Virus record (IMG/VR): IMGVR_UViG_3300021963_000124 | Coordinates: 1-64,000 of that record | Source: a virus | Reading direction: 5' to 3' (one strand) | Length of the DNA: 64,000 nucleotides | Shown here: piece after piece, positions 34,820-45,154 of the stretch | Position numbering within the stretch: position 1 is the first letter of the stretch | How the letters are laid out: every line of letters starts with the position of its first letter | Translations under genes and position numbers: made by a program | The notes under the pieces: generated by a model | What the model was told of the DNA's origin: nothing | Databases searched by the model: none | Seen by the model: only the letters and a program-made list of their open reading frames with translations

Positions 34820-37800
34820 TTATGTTATTGTATCAACATTATATATTGAAGATCCATTTAAATAAATTTCGTATAACAAATTTGATCCTGTTATAACGTA
34901 ATTGCCTCTCATTCCGTTTGGATTAGTATTATCTCCACCACGGCCATATTTTTTAAAAAATACATCTGACACAGATAAATCTACAGAAGATCCCCCAACA
35001 GGATCATCATTCGTATACAGTCCTGATTTTCCATTTATCGCATCATTATATCCAATAGGAATATTATTTCCATAATTTCCTGCAAATATATTTGGATTTG
35101 AAGGATAAAATTGTCTCTGATATATGTCCCAGATGTTACTTGTCACATAATAAGGTTTTGGATTTTGAAATATATTATAATAGTCACGTTGTATGTCTGT
35201 ATAAGTTCCAGTTGTAGTGAACAATTTACCTTCATAACTAGTATCTAATATGGATGCGGTTCCATAATTATCATACGTTGGAATACCGGAACTATCCATA
35301 TTTATCGATTCTCCACCGCCTGCAATCATGTCTAAGAAAGAATATTGTGGAGTAGTAAACGAACCGGTAATCATATAAGTATTACCACCATTATCAATTG
35401 AACTATTAACGGTCTGATATATTTCTACAGTATTATTAAAAGTAGTTGGGAAAATGAATTTTATCTTACATTCCGCATCTGAACCATTAGGCTTTTTTAA
35501 CACTTCATAATATAATTGTTTATCCCATCCGTTAGTTTCAACTGTGATTACATTATTATCACTCTTAACCGTTCCTCCATTGGCTACACTTGCATTTGAA
35601 ATTATTGAAGAATCTATACCACTTGCTTGAGTTCCATTCAAAACAAATTGCATTTCTTTTGAGGGAGTGTTATTTGTTATATTAAATGAATAAACTAATG
35701 TTTTTTTGATAGGATCTGGAATATTACCCTTGCCAGATTTTCCTACCACAAATTTTACATTTTGTAAATCTTTATCAATAATATATTGAGATGGGAGAAT
35801 AAATCCGATTGATGCTCCTGATCCACCTCCAATATTTGGTGTTGAATTACTTACCCATTCAATTCCAAGTGTATTTAATAATCTGTCAACCAAAATATTA
35901 TATGAAGAATATGGTGATCTCTTTTCAAAACTAAATTCAAATTTATGATATCCATGATCTAAAGTTAAAGTCACTTCATCTGATTTTACATTAGGCGTTA
36001 CGCTAGTATAATTACCAGGCCCTTGTTTTCTATCAGTTTCAACTGTAGTATCATCTACTTCCGATGCAAATACCTCACCTTCATTAATATATAATATCAA
36101 TGTAGTAAGTCTAATATTCGTAAATTTAAATTTAAATGTATAACTATCAGTAGGAACGTAAAATATTCCACGTTGAATTACTTTATTGGTACTAGCAAGA
36201 TTGCCTGCAAATGATAATAGATTTGAATTTTTAGGAGCAAAAGAATATTGTTTAGGAGATAATAAACTATCTACATTATAATATGCAATTTCTATATTTT
36301 TTTCAGTAGATGTATAATTATTAAACTTTAAAGATCCGCCGCCAGCACCTGTTAAATTAATACCCAAATAATTTTTATTATATTGATTTAAATAATTATT
36401 AAATTTATCTTTTATTAAATTTGCACTTGATCCAGCAACAGTAGTCCATGTTGGAAGAGTATATGGATCAAAATATTTTCTCAAATTGTATTTAGAACTT
36501 ACTGTATTTGATTCTAAAACATCAGATAACGGCGAAGTTTCATTTACATCTTTAACTATGATATAAATAAAATCTCCAATTTTCCAATTTGAATTATTAT
36601 CATTATAATACAAATTTTGACTTTCAATCTTAGTTATAAGTTTATATACGCCAGAAACTGTAGGTTTTATAGTTGGAAAACTGTATTCCGTAGCAGGAGA
36701 TCCACTTATGAAAGAAAATTTTACAAGATTATTATAATTATAATGTTTATTTATAACACCATTTCTATTTCTGAAAGAAATATATGAAACTACAGGCGAA
36801 CTAATTTCATCTTCAAACGATTTTACAGTATTAGTTTTGTCTTTAAATAAAATAATCTCATTTTTAAATTGAGTATAAAATTTATCAGGATTTTCTAAAG
36901 TAACTGAACTTACATGATTTTGTATTATTTGAACAGTAAATGATTGATTAGGTAATGCTCCAACTCCATTACTATTATCTGTAATTGTTAATTGGTATGT
37001 GCCTACGTCTTTAGGGAAATTCCCATCGGCGTATTTCTGTGTTCTATTTATATATTTTTCACTAGCAATTTTATTACCTGATTTATACCAATCAACTGTA
37101 AAATTGTTTGGTAAATTTGATAAATTTTGAAAATCTGATATAAAATAAAAATTTCCATCAAACGTTCCATTGGTTCCTATTAATGAAATGTTGTTAAATA
37201 TTTCAACGGTTATAAGTGGTTGAACCAATTGATATTTTGAAGAATTTGTTCCCGTTAACGCATATGATGTAAATGTCACCGTTTTTTTAGTTCCGATAGA
37301 ATCATCTGACATTGTTGCGGTTGATGGGCCTGTTATATTAACGAAAGGTATATCCTCTACAACTATACCTAAATTAGATTTCAATGAAAGATTTTCATTA
37401 TTTATATTTACGGTTGTATTGGCTGCTTGATAATTTCTATTTGTTGCTGATACTACTCCGTTTAAATTGATTTTCTTTGGAGATATAGTAAATGTTCTTG
37501 AAACAGGAGTTGAAGAAGGAACGGTATCTGCTGTAACTATTACTGATCCTAAAGACGTTGCAACTTTACTTGGATTTAAATCAATGGTTTGATTTCCAGG
37601 AATACCTTTTATTTTTGCGAATTCGTTGCCGGATGTAATAGATAATTTTATAGGTTTATTATTAATTATATCTTTTACAATTGGAGTTATTTCCCATACA
37701 TCTCCATATGTTAAATCATTTATATTATTAAAAGAAATATTAGAAACGGGTGCAGTAATTGTAGATGTTCCAGTAGATGTTCCAAAATAATTTGAATCAT

Positions 37801-38818
37801 TTATAGTAACCGTAGCAAGATAAACTCCCACACCAATAGGATCGGAAATAGATAGACCATCTTTTCTATAAATTATATTATAATTTAATCCTGACGGTGT
37901 TGTAGATACTGATACATCGTGACGATTTCCATCATATACATTGCTTACGGATGTAACAATTAATGATGCTTGTATTTTGTTAATCGTAAATATATCGGTT
38001 TTTGTTCCGCAATAATATCCATCAGATATTTCTGAAAATACATTATATGTTCCTACATTTGTTGGAGGATTAGGACTTCCATTATACGTAGTTGATACGT
38101 TTAAATTATAAGGAACAGTTGAAACTGATGCGCTTCGTGGATTGCCGTTATAAGTTTGTGTTAATTTATCATGTAATATACTAGCAGATACACAATTATA
38201 ATTTGCGGTTTGAATAGATGCAAATGAACTTCCACTTACTTTTAAATTATTATTCCCATCATCAATTATACTTACATGTCCAATTGGCAAATCATGATTT
38301 ATTTTAACACTATTTGGTTCAATTTTTTCACCAAATTTATTAATTGGAACATTAAATACAGAAATTTGTTTTGGTAATGTTCTATTGACTTTACTTGGGT
38401 CTAATGATTCTAATCCAAATATTTGTGTAGGATTTTCACTTTCTTTATAATATAAATTTTTGGAAGTATTATATACAAGTGATTGATAACTGTCGTCGAT
38501 ATTTACAGGATTGTTTTCTGAATTATAATATTGACTTCCCAATGAATAAAAAGTTGACCCTGTTATTTCTTTTCCAATTCTAAATTTTAAAAAATCTGCA
38601 TCTTGTTGTTGATATGCAATTGCGGATGAAAATGCCGATGATACTGCCGACATTTGTGTTCCGTCGCCGTAATCGAAGAAGGTTAAAAATAATGATCCAC
38701 TTTCACTTCCACTTTGCCAACTTATTAAATCTTCGAATCTTTGATTTTGAGAATTCCAGGATTTATTGGCAATAAATGGTGTGTATCGGATATCATTTCT
38801 CTTTAACGATTTAATCAT
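34820..38818 (-). CDS. Giant virion surface protein with MBG/Ig-like repeats
   Basis: 1332 aa. The N-terminal 200 residues (MIKSLKRNDIRYTPFIANKSW) look like a virion attachment region. Residues about 205-560 contain two clear MBG-type repeats (QTYNGNPRSASVSTVP...GTYNVFSEI; NVYDGNRHDVSVSTTPSGLNY...GVYLATV) and two more diverged ones (LTYGDVWEI; NYQAANTTV), then an Ig-like segment (VDWYKSGNKIA...GTYQLTITD). A PA14-like stretch (GIFYVPTDSYTFKFKF...LILYINEGEVF) lies near 885-910. MBG and Ig-like repeats are common in bacterial adhesins. No enzyme motif seen. Role inferred: adhesive baseplate or tail decoration. Confidence 0.65.
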   Translation of the reverse strand: MIKSLKRNDIRYTPFIANKSWNSQNQRFEDLISWQSGSESGSLFLTFFDYGDGTQMSAVSSAFSSAIAYQQQDADFLKFRIGKEITGSTFYSLGSQYYNSENNPVNIDDSYQSLVYNTSKNLYYKESENPTQIFGLESLDPSKVNRTLPKQISVFNVPINKFGEKIEPNSVKINHDLPIGHVSIIDDGNNNLKVSGSSFASIQTANYNCVSASILHDKLTQTYNGNPRSASVSTVPYNLNVSTTYNGSPNPPTNVGTYNVFSEISDGYYCGTKTDIFTINKIQASLIVTSVSNVYDGNRHDVSVSTTPSGLNYNIIYRKDGLSISDPIGVGVYLATVTINDSNYFGTSTGTSTITAPVSNISFNNINDLTYGDVWEITPIVKDIINNKPIKLSITSGNEFAKIKGIPGNQTIDLNPSKVATSLGSVIVTADTVPSSTPVSRTFTISPKKINLNGVVSATNRNYQAANTTVNINNENLSLKSNLGIVVEDIPFVNITGPSTATMSDDSIGTKKTVTFTSYALTGTNSSKYQLVQPLITVEIFNNISLIGTNGTFDGNFYFISDFQNLSNLPNNFTVDWYKSGNKIASEKYINRTQKYADGNFPKDVGTYQLTITDNSNGVGALPNQSFTVQIIQNHVSSVTLENPDKFYTQFKNEIILFKDKTNTVKSFEDEISSPVVSYISFRNRNGVINKHYNYNNLVKFSFISGSPATEYSFPTIKPTVSGVYKLITKIESQNLYYNDNNSNWKIGDFIYIIVKDVNETSPLSDVLESNTVSSKYNLRKYFDPYTLPTWTTVAGSSANLIKDKFNNYLNQYNKNYLGINLTGAGGGSLKFNNYTSTEKNIEIAYYNVDSLLSPKQYSFAPKNSNLLSFAGNLASTNKVIQRGIFYVPTDSYTFKFKFTNIRLTTLILYINEGEVFASEVDDTTVETDRKQGPGNYTSVTPNVKSDEVTLTLDHGYHKFEFSFEKRSPYSSYNILVDRLLNTLGIEWVSNSTPNIGGGSGASIGFILPSQYIIDKDLQNVKFVVGKSGKGNIPDPIKKTLVYSFNITNNTPSKEMQFVLNGTQASGIDSSIISNASVANGGTVKSDNNVITVETNGWDKQLYYEVLKKPNGSDAECKIKFIFPTTFNNTVEIYQTVNSSIDNGGNTYMITGSFTTPQYSFLDMIAGGGESINMDSSGIPTYDNYGTASILDTSYEGKLFTTTGTYTDIQRDYYNIFQNPKPYYVTSNIWDIYQRQFYPSNPNIFAGNYGNNIPIGYNDAINGKSGLYTNDDPVGGSSVDLSVSDVFFKKYGRGGDNTNPNGMRGNYVITGSNLLYEIYLNGSSIYNVDTIT

Positions 38819-38819
38819 T

Positions 38820-39860
38820 TTAGAAATCTAGTCTAACTTTTATCAAACATTCATTATCAAACTTCTTAAGAATAGGTTGACTAGTTTTTGCTACTGCAAC
38901 TAAATCATTATTTTCATTATACAATCCAATTGTAGTAATATATGTTCGTGGATCTGTATAAAACTCGGTAAATCTCAACTTTCCAGTAGTTAATGACAAT
39001 ACAAATGTAGGATTGTTCGAATAATTAAATTCTTGATTTTTAACTCTTACGAAATAATATTTTGAAGGCAAATATTCAGATTTTCTTGATTGAAAATAAC
39101 TATTGGAACAAACTTTAATAGAATTATATATTTTTTGTTGATTTAGTTGATAACTTGAACCTGTCATTTCTAATAAAGGAGTAAGATTGGAACCAACCAA
39201 TTGTGAAAGTTTATCTGCGTTTAATATAATTATTCCGTTTTTTGGATAAATCCTTCCTAAACCACGATATTCGGTAGATCCATTTAATTTATATGTAACC
39301 GCGACACCATTTTGAATACTTCCGCTTACAATATTATAACTATCCAATACAGTATCAGATGAAGAGTCATCAACAAAATTAAATACCCCATTACTTCCAC
39401 TTAAAGAAAACTGTATGTGTCCTTCATCTAATCTATCTTTAAATTTATTTGTTGTAAATGACATTACATAAACATTTGAAGAACTTATATAATTTGTAGC
39501 AGATGATGATGCAAATGTAAATGATTTATCTGTAGAATTTAACAATATGTTTTTATATTGTGAATATATGACTTTACTTGGATAAGCTTTTACAGTGCTT
39601 ACATCAGTTGCTGAACTGCCACTCCCAAATTGATTTCCGAATGCAACTGAAAATACGGGTTCGCCTGCATAATATACATCAGTATAATATAATCCATTTT
39701 TCAAATCGTTTATATTTGATCCTGTAGTAACCGTTTGGTATGGATTTGTGTAAAAAGAGGATTGAAGAACACTTACATCTCCAGCAGGCCATAGAGGAGA
39801 TGATATTCTATTGATTTTTCCATCAATTTTATCGGTTGATTCGAATTTTTTGAATATCAT
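38820..39860 (-). CDS. Virion/baseplate-associated protein (346 aa)
   Basis: MIFKKFESTDKIDGKINRISSPLWPAGDVSVLQSSFYT; mostly beta-rich, Ser/Tyr/Asn-rich. The last 45 residues (YITTIGLYNENNDLVAVAK...IKVRLDF) are shared with the 778-aa FG-GAP protein, suggesting a common attachment or folding module. No T4 counterpart recognised. It lies in the baseplate block, with 1 bp to the next gene. Confidence 0.6.
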   Translation of the reverse strand: MIFKKFESTDKIDGKINRISSPLWPAGDVSVLQSSFYTNPYQTVTTGSNINDLKNGLYYTDVYYAGEPVFSVAFGNQFGSGSSATDVSTVKAYPSKVIYSQYKNILLNSTDKSFTFASSSATNYISSSNVYVMSFTTNKFKDRLDEGHIQFSLSGSNGVFNFVDDSSSDTVLDSYNIVSGSIQNGVAVTYKLNGSTEYRGLGRIYPKNGIIILNADKLSQLVGSNLTPLLEMTGSSYQLNQQKIYNSIKVCSNSYFQSRKSEYLPSKYYFVRVKNQEFNYSNNPTFVLSLTTGKLRFTEFYTDPRTYITTIGLYNENNDLVAVAKTSQPILKKFDNECLIKVRLDF

Positions 39861-39865
39861 AAAAA

Positions 39866-40492
39866 TTAAACAGTTACGGTTACTGGGATTGTTACACTTC
39901 CACCACTTTCATTTCCAATTATAGTTAATGAAGTGGTAGTCGTCTCTCCAACACCTGGATTTACCAAAAATTTAAACTGCAATCCTATTACTACTTGAGA
40001 AGTTTCTACTGAAACGCCTGTAAAAGATGTAATTGTATTAGATACTGTATTTGCAGATACGTTGATTGTAGGGACAATCGTGCCAACATTTTTATTTGCT
40101 AATATAGCAGTATATCCCAAGGTGGTATTGTATGTTGGAGTAGTGCTTGGTGAGATTATAGAATCGCCGGTGAATGTAGAAGGCACATTTATATTAGTAA
40201 CGTTAAGAGAAATTACTGGTATTGTAGTTACACCTTGATTTAATGTAACCAATTTATATTTCATTACTTGAGTTTCATCAAAAAATGCCTCTAATATAGG
40301 AGTCTTCCTGATGGCGAAATCATTAAAATTAGATCCTTGAGGATGATTTGGGTCATATAGACTATAATCAATTTCATCATCTGCCAATGCAAATGAAGTT
40401 ATGTTCAAATTTCCATTTTGTGCCAATAACTCTCTCCCCTTTTTAGTCAAGGTAGCATCGACTATAATTGTTTTGTTATCTAAGTATGCCAT
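39866..40492 (-). CDS. Conserved tail/baseplate-type protein (208 aa)
   Basis: MAYLDNKTIIVDATLTKKGRELLAQNGNLNITSFALADDEIDYSLYD is a module I recall from several distantly T4-like phages, of unknown function. After residue 100 the chain is Thr/Val/Ser-rich and Ig-like (beta). A TATTTATA box lies 5 nt upstream of the ATG. Likely structural. Confidence 0.6.
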   Translation of the reverse strand: MAYLDNKTIIVDATLTKKGRELLAQNGNLNITSFALADDEIDYSLYDPNHPQGSNFNDFAIRKTPILEAFFDETQVMKYKLVTLNQGVTTIPVISLNVTNINVPSTFTGDSIISPSTTPTYNTTLGYTAILANKNVGTIVPTINVSANTVSNTITSFTGVSVETSQVVIGLQFKFLVNPGVGETTTTSLTIIGNESGGSVTIPVTVTV

Positions 40493-40497
40493 ATGTA

Positions 40498-40505
40498 TAT
40501 AAATA
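40498..40505 (-). promoter_or_regulatory. TATTTATA promoter-like box
   Basis: 5 nt upstream of the ATG at 40492, within the 38-bp gap after the 1399-aa baseplate gene. Confidence 0.5.
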
Positions 40506-40530
40506 GTTTAAATTTATGTTTTTTATTATT

Positions 40531-43500
40531 TTATATAATGAAAATACTTTGACTCAAAGATAAACTCTGAGTTAAAACAGGTAAATATGATAATGAACTC
40601 GTATTGGTTGACGATGTTATTTCATATGAACTTATAATGTTTGTAAGTGAAGTATTTCTAGATTTTATAAAAATTTGATCTTCATTAACATTTAAAGTTG
40701 AAAGAGAAGATTGGGTTATATAATTTAATTTTGTATTATCTGTCAAAAATTGAGTCGAATCAGCGTTTAAAGATTCAACTGTATTTAAATAAATTTGAAA
40801 TTTTTGTAATGGCTTATTTTTGTAAGATAAATGTTGAAATGGATATATATTCGTTATTGATAAATCGTCGTCAGTAGTAACGTGATAATTTTCTCCGACT
40901 TGATGTATAAAAGATGAAGATGGGACTGAAATCACTCTTGATAATGTAATTTTTACAGGATTTGACTGTTTGTCATTGCTATAAATTTCTTGAATCTCTT
41001 CAATTTTTCTTAAATAACATATTTTTTTCTGGTTGTAATCATAAAATGGTTGGTTTTTTTGAATATATTCATTGAAATAATATTCATTTCCATCATTCGA
41101 AATATAACCATTATTAAGATTTGTTGATTTACCAAACAATGATTGTTCTGATATATTTATTTTTGTATTGTAGTCTGACGTAGGAAATATATATGCTTCA
41201 AAATTATCATAAAGATTTATATTTCCATCATACGAAAGTAATTCTTCTTTAACAATTGGTTTTACTGATATTCTTGGTCTTTCTAATACAGAAGGTTCTA
41301 CTAAAATTCCTCCTATAAATTTTGTTCTGGCTGGAATTATATTTTTAATAGTATCAAATATAGAATTGTCTATATAATTCTTATATATTGTTATAAATTC
41401 TTGATATAACACTTGTTCTCCGTCAAATTTATAATAATTTTCACGTAAGGTTTCCAATGATTTATATTTGGGTTCAAATATATTGCCTGGATCTCCTATA
41501 TCATCCATTAAATTTAAATCTCCATAAAAATTAATTATATCATCGTCTTTAGATTTAAATGGTGAAACGTACACACCCAATATATTCGAATCAGGAGACA
41601 TTTGATCTAAATTAACTGCAACACTTTGAACAGGTGAAGGAAATGCGGTCAATTGTTGTTCTATTTTTCTTATTTTGTTATTTTTTAATTTATTTGGTCC
41701 ATATTGAGATACAATTACATTTTGTGGTATCTCAACAATCTCAAATTGATATGGATATATTGATTGAGAATAAGGCACACAATTAGATGATTGAGTAACC
41801 GAATTATAAGAAAAATTATATGCGGATGCAGTAGGAGTAGGATATGATTTGCCCTCAGGAAAATCAGGATAAATAGCAACTACACTTGATGAATTTTGTA
41901 AATTGACTGGATAATCATAACTATACTTATAATACAAATTTTCCCAAGTTTGTAGAGTTTCATCGTTTCCGTAGTAACTAAAATTCTTACAATATTGGTC
42001 AAAATCATAATCCGAAACTGAATTTTTTATTATATTTATTTTATCAAGCAATCCTGTGAATTTATTTTGAGAATCATAATTTCCAAAATATAAAAATCCG
42101 TTTGAAGAATAAATTTCGTTATAAGTTCTTGTCAAAACTATGCTCGATGAATGATTAAATGCCAATCTTTCACCATCGTATGATTTTAACACCAAATCAT
42201 ATTTGATAGGAACATAATTTTCATCATTTGAAGGATCTAATAAAGATGATGTTTCATTTCTACGGAGTAAAATATTGAAAAATGAATCGACATTAAAAAC
42301 AGGAACGTCAGTAATTAATAATTTTTTATCTTGTATTTCAAAAATTACATCTCCATATTTGTCTTTTTTTCCTTTTGTAAGATATAACTTCCATCCATTT
42401 ATATCTTTACTTGCTAGTTCAATTGATTCATTTTGAATATAACTCTTGTTTAATTTAAATGTAAATTCTAGTGATTTTGAACCAGAGTAAGGGATTTTTA
42501 TAAATTCGTTGTTAGATGAAAATTTTGTAAAGTAATATTTTTGATTATATACATAACTAGTTTTTTTATTTTTATATAAATCGTTATTTCCAAATTCTCT
42601 AATTGTAAGAATATTTAATGGTATTCCATGACATGCCAATATTAAATTAATACATTCTTGTGTTCCTTTTGTTTTATAAATTTGAGGTAAAGTATCTAAT
42701 ATTCTCTTCCAAATTGTTTCTGTCTTATCCTTATATGACATTACATTTGAAAGATACGCATCTATTTCATTTTTATTAGCATAATCTGTAGATGTATCCC
42801 ATCCAAATGTCTTTAACATATAATACACAAAATCAGAAACATAACTATCGTTTGATTCTGATGCATTTAATATTGGAAACGCCTTTATATAAGAATATAT
42901 GTTATCGAAATGATGACCTATCATTGTTAAAAACAACAAATAATCAGAATTGTTTTCATCATTTTTAATATTTTCAGGAGTATTGTTAGTCAAACTATCG
43001 ATATTTTGAATGTCATATTCTTCGGCATTTAAAACATAATTGTAATAATTTGAATTTACATCATTAAGATTGCCACTGATAAGATTTTGATTATTATATA
43101 AATAAGATTCAAACCCATCGAATGAATTTAAAATTTGATCAATTGATTTTTTATAATTTTCTATTTGAGATGTATATGAAGATGATACTACAAGATTTGT
43201 CGAACTATTCGACGAAGAAACAGAACTGCTAATATTTGAATCTAGTGTATTAATTAATTCTAATTTATTTTTTAATATTTTTGTTCTAACTGCAGCAGAG
43301 GAAAACACTATAAAATTAGAAAAATCTGAATAATCTATATTTAAAGTTTTTAATTTTTTGGTAACGTTAATCAACGACAAATCTCTTTCTGTAACGTTGT
43401 CACCTAATGAGGAAACATTTTTAATTGAATTTTTTTCAGAATTCAACATTGGAATTGAAAAATCAGGACCAGATATTTTAAAATTTCTAACTTCTGTTTT

Positions 43501-44730
43501 TCCAATTAAGATTACATTTTGAACAATAGGGGCAATACTAACATTTGAAATCCAACATAATGTTTTAACATCAAATTCACTTGGGAGAGGTGAATCAAGT
43601 TTTATTAACAATTCAATATGTTTATCATCAGATTCATTTTGATTAGTATAAGAATGATCCAAATATCTTATAATAATTCCGTTTCCAAAATTCAATGCAT
43701 TTTTATAATAAGAATAAAACTTATTTATGAATACATTTCGAACTATTGTCAATGCTTGTTTTACAAATAATTCGTATACAATATTAGATACTATTTGTAA
43801 ATTTAATGCTAAATTTGAATTAAAAATATTAATAGAACTCAATTGAGTAAGATATTCACGTTCAATGATGTATTTTATTTGTTGAAATAATTCATCAAAT
43901 GTTATTATATTTTTTGAATATGTATATAACCAATATTTTATATAATTATTTATACCAAATAAATTTTTAATTGTTATTTGATTTGTAAGATTTAATTTTA
44001 ATTCTTTTGCTCCATTATATACATTATTTATAAAATTTATAGCGTCTTCATCACTTTTAAATCCAAAAGAATTTTTGAAATACTTTATTTGATCTGGAAA
44101 TTGTATTGCGTAATTTTTGTAAGTTTGATCGCAATTATATTTTGATGTTGATGTTATTAATAATTCTGTTATATCTTCAACCAATACTAACTTTCTTGAA
44201 AATGATTCATATGATAAATTTTCATAAAAAATGTTATTGTCATTTGATCTTTTAACGAAAGAAGGTATAAGTTTTAATTCTGTTCTTGATGGTGATATAT
44301 CTGAAATTATCAAGGGATAATCTTGACTACCTGCCACATTTCTTAAAAAGTTGTAAGATACTACATGTTGTCCATTAAAAATGTTTGAAGACGACAAATC
44401 AGATTGAATATCTATCAAAATATTATTATTATAAGTGATATAATCAGTATTTACTTTTCTATAGTTATAAGTTATTGAATTGCTATCAACGTCTTTATAT
44501 ATTCCGATTTCAGATAAATATTTTATTGATGGTTTTTTGTAAACCCAACCATTTTGTTCTCCTATAGTATTATAATATGAAAATTCAGTTAAATCTCTTG
44601 CGGATTTTCCAAAAAATAAATCTGGAAAATTTGTATTTTGGTTATATATAATCACATCCGATTCTGAAAAATAAGATGCGGTATTATAACTACTCGTAAA
44701 ATTACTTACTAATGGATACGGAAAAGTCAT
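40531..44730 (-). CDS. Large baseplate wedge protein (gp7/gpI-like) with LamG insert
   Basis: 1399 aa (T4 gp7 is 1032). The middle carries WKRILDTLPQIYKTKGTQECINLILACHGIPL (about 672-705), the hallmark of the phage tail protein I / gp7-type wedge (LP-x-(L/I)-x-KTKGT-x...I-x-C-x-GIP). Directly after it comes a LamG/concanavalin-like domain (FIKIPYSGSKSLEFTFKL ... SYDGERLAFNHSSSIVL...GFLYFGNYDS). Very Asn/Tyr/Ser/Ile-rich with low G+C. Position between gp6-like and surface proteins agrees with a wedge component. Confidence 0.7.
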   Translation of the reverse strand: MTFPYPLVSNFTSSYNTASYFSESDVIIYNQNTNFPDLFFGKSARDLTEFSYYNTIGEQNGWVYKKPSIKYLSEIGIYKDVDSNSITYNYRKVNTDYITYNNNILIDIQSDLSSSNIFNGQHVVSYNFLRNVAGSQDYPLIISDISPSRTELKLIPSFVKRSNDNNIFYENLSYESFSRKLVLVEDITELLITSTSKYNCDQTYKNYAIQFPDQIKYFKNSFGFKSDEDAINFINNVYNGAKELKLNLTNQITIKNLFGINNYIKYWLYTYSKNIITFDELFQQIKYIIEREYLTQLSSINIFNSNLALNLQIVSNIVYELFVKQALTIVRNVFINKFYSYYKNALNFGNGIIIRYLDHSYTNQNESDDKHIELLIKLDSPLPSEFDVKTLCWISNVSIAPIVQNVILIGKTEVRNFKISGPDFSIPMLNSEKNSIKNVSSLGDNVTERDLSLINVTKKLKTLNIDYSDFSNFIVFSSAAVRTKILKNKLELINTLDSNISSSVSSSNSSTNLVVSSSYTSQIENYKKSIDQILNSFDGFESYLYNNQNLISGNLNDVNSNYYNYVLNAEEYDIQNIDSLTNNTPENIKNDENNSDYLLFLTMIGHHFDNIYSYIKAFPILNASESNDSYVSDFVYYMLKTFGWDTSTDYANKNEIDAYLSNVMSYKDKTETIWKRILDTLPQIYKTKGTQECINLILACHGIPLNILTIREFGNNDLYKNKKTSYVYNQKYYFTKFSSNNEFIKIPYSGSKSLEFTFKLNKSYIQNESIELASKDINGWKLYLTKGKKDKYGDVIFEIQDKKLLITDVPVFNVDSFFNILLRRNETSSLLDPSNDENYVPIKYDLVLKSYDGERLAFNHSSSIVLTRTYNEIYSSNGFLYFGNYDSQNKFTGLLDKINIIKNSVSDYDFDQYCKNFSYYGNDETLQTWENLYYKYSYDYPVNLQNSSSVVAIYPDFPEGKSYPTPTASAYNFSYNSVTQSSNCVPYSQSIYPYQFEIVEIPQNVIVSQYGPNKLKNNKIRKIEQQLTAFPSPVQSVAVNLDQMSPDSNILGVYVSPFKSKDDDIINFYGDLNLMDDIGDPGNIFEPKYKSLETLRENYYKFDGEQVLYQEFITIYKNYIDNSIFDTIKNIIPARTKFIGGILVEPSVLERPRISVKPIVKEELLSYDGNINLYDNFEAYIFPTSDYNTKINISEQSLFGKSTNLNNGYISNDGNEYYFNEYIQKNQPFYDYNQKKICYLRKIEEIQEIYSNDKQSNPVKITLSRVISVPSSSFIHQVGENYHVTTDDDLSITNIYPFQHLSYKNKPLQKFQIYLNTVESLNADSTQFLTDNTKLNYITQSSLSTLNVNEDQIFIKSRNTSLTNIISSYEITSSTNTSSLSYLPVLTQSLSLSQSIFII

Positions 44731-44731
44731 A

Positions 44732-45151
44732 TTATGATGATGGGGTCAATTGAGAAACGATATTGTTAAGTTTTGTATTAGCATCATCTCTCTCAGCTTT
44801 GAGTTGTAATATTGCATATTCTAGTTCGGCAAGAGCATCAGGTGTAATTGTAATACCATTAGCAGATATATTCAAACTGCCACTTGCTCTTAATATAGAT
44901 TCGACAAAATTTGTTGAAGTATTCACATTCGTATCAATAGGAACATTTATAATTGGAGAAAATTCTTCAAATACAGTAGAATTTACGGCTTCTACTTTAT
45001 TAATGTCATATGAATAATCATATAAACCTACCTTTAGGTATTTAGTTTCGAAACTCGGTTTATTTTCATCAATAACAAGGTTACCTACATTATCCAATTG
45101 ATATGTATATGTTCCATTTAAAATAAATTGATTTAATTTTTTTTGATACAT
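44732..45151 (-). CDS. Small baseplate-block protein (139 aa)
   Basis: MYQKKLNQFILNGTYTYQLDNVGNLVI; the N-terminal half is beta-rich (ETKYLKVGLYDYSYDI), the C-terminal 40 residues form a predicted coiled coil (LAELEYAILQLKAERDDANTKLNNIVSQL). No family recognised. Tightly packed (1 and 3 bp) between two large baseplate genes, so probably co-assembled with them. Confidence 0.6.
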   Translation of the reverse strand: MYQKKLNQFILNGTYTYQLDNVGNLVIDENKPSFETKYLKVGLYDYSYDINKVEAVNSTVFEEFSPIINVPIDTNVNTSTNFVESILRASGSLNISANGITITPDALAELEYAILQLKAERDDANTKLNNIVSQLTPSS

Positions 45152-45154
45152 AAA

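Noticed and set aside
4925-40505. TATAAATA on the plus strand read as classical T4 late promoters
   Set aside because: There are no plus-strand genes downstream of these sites; the sites track minus-strand gene starts, so the functional reading is TATTTATA on the minus strand.
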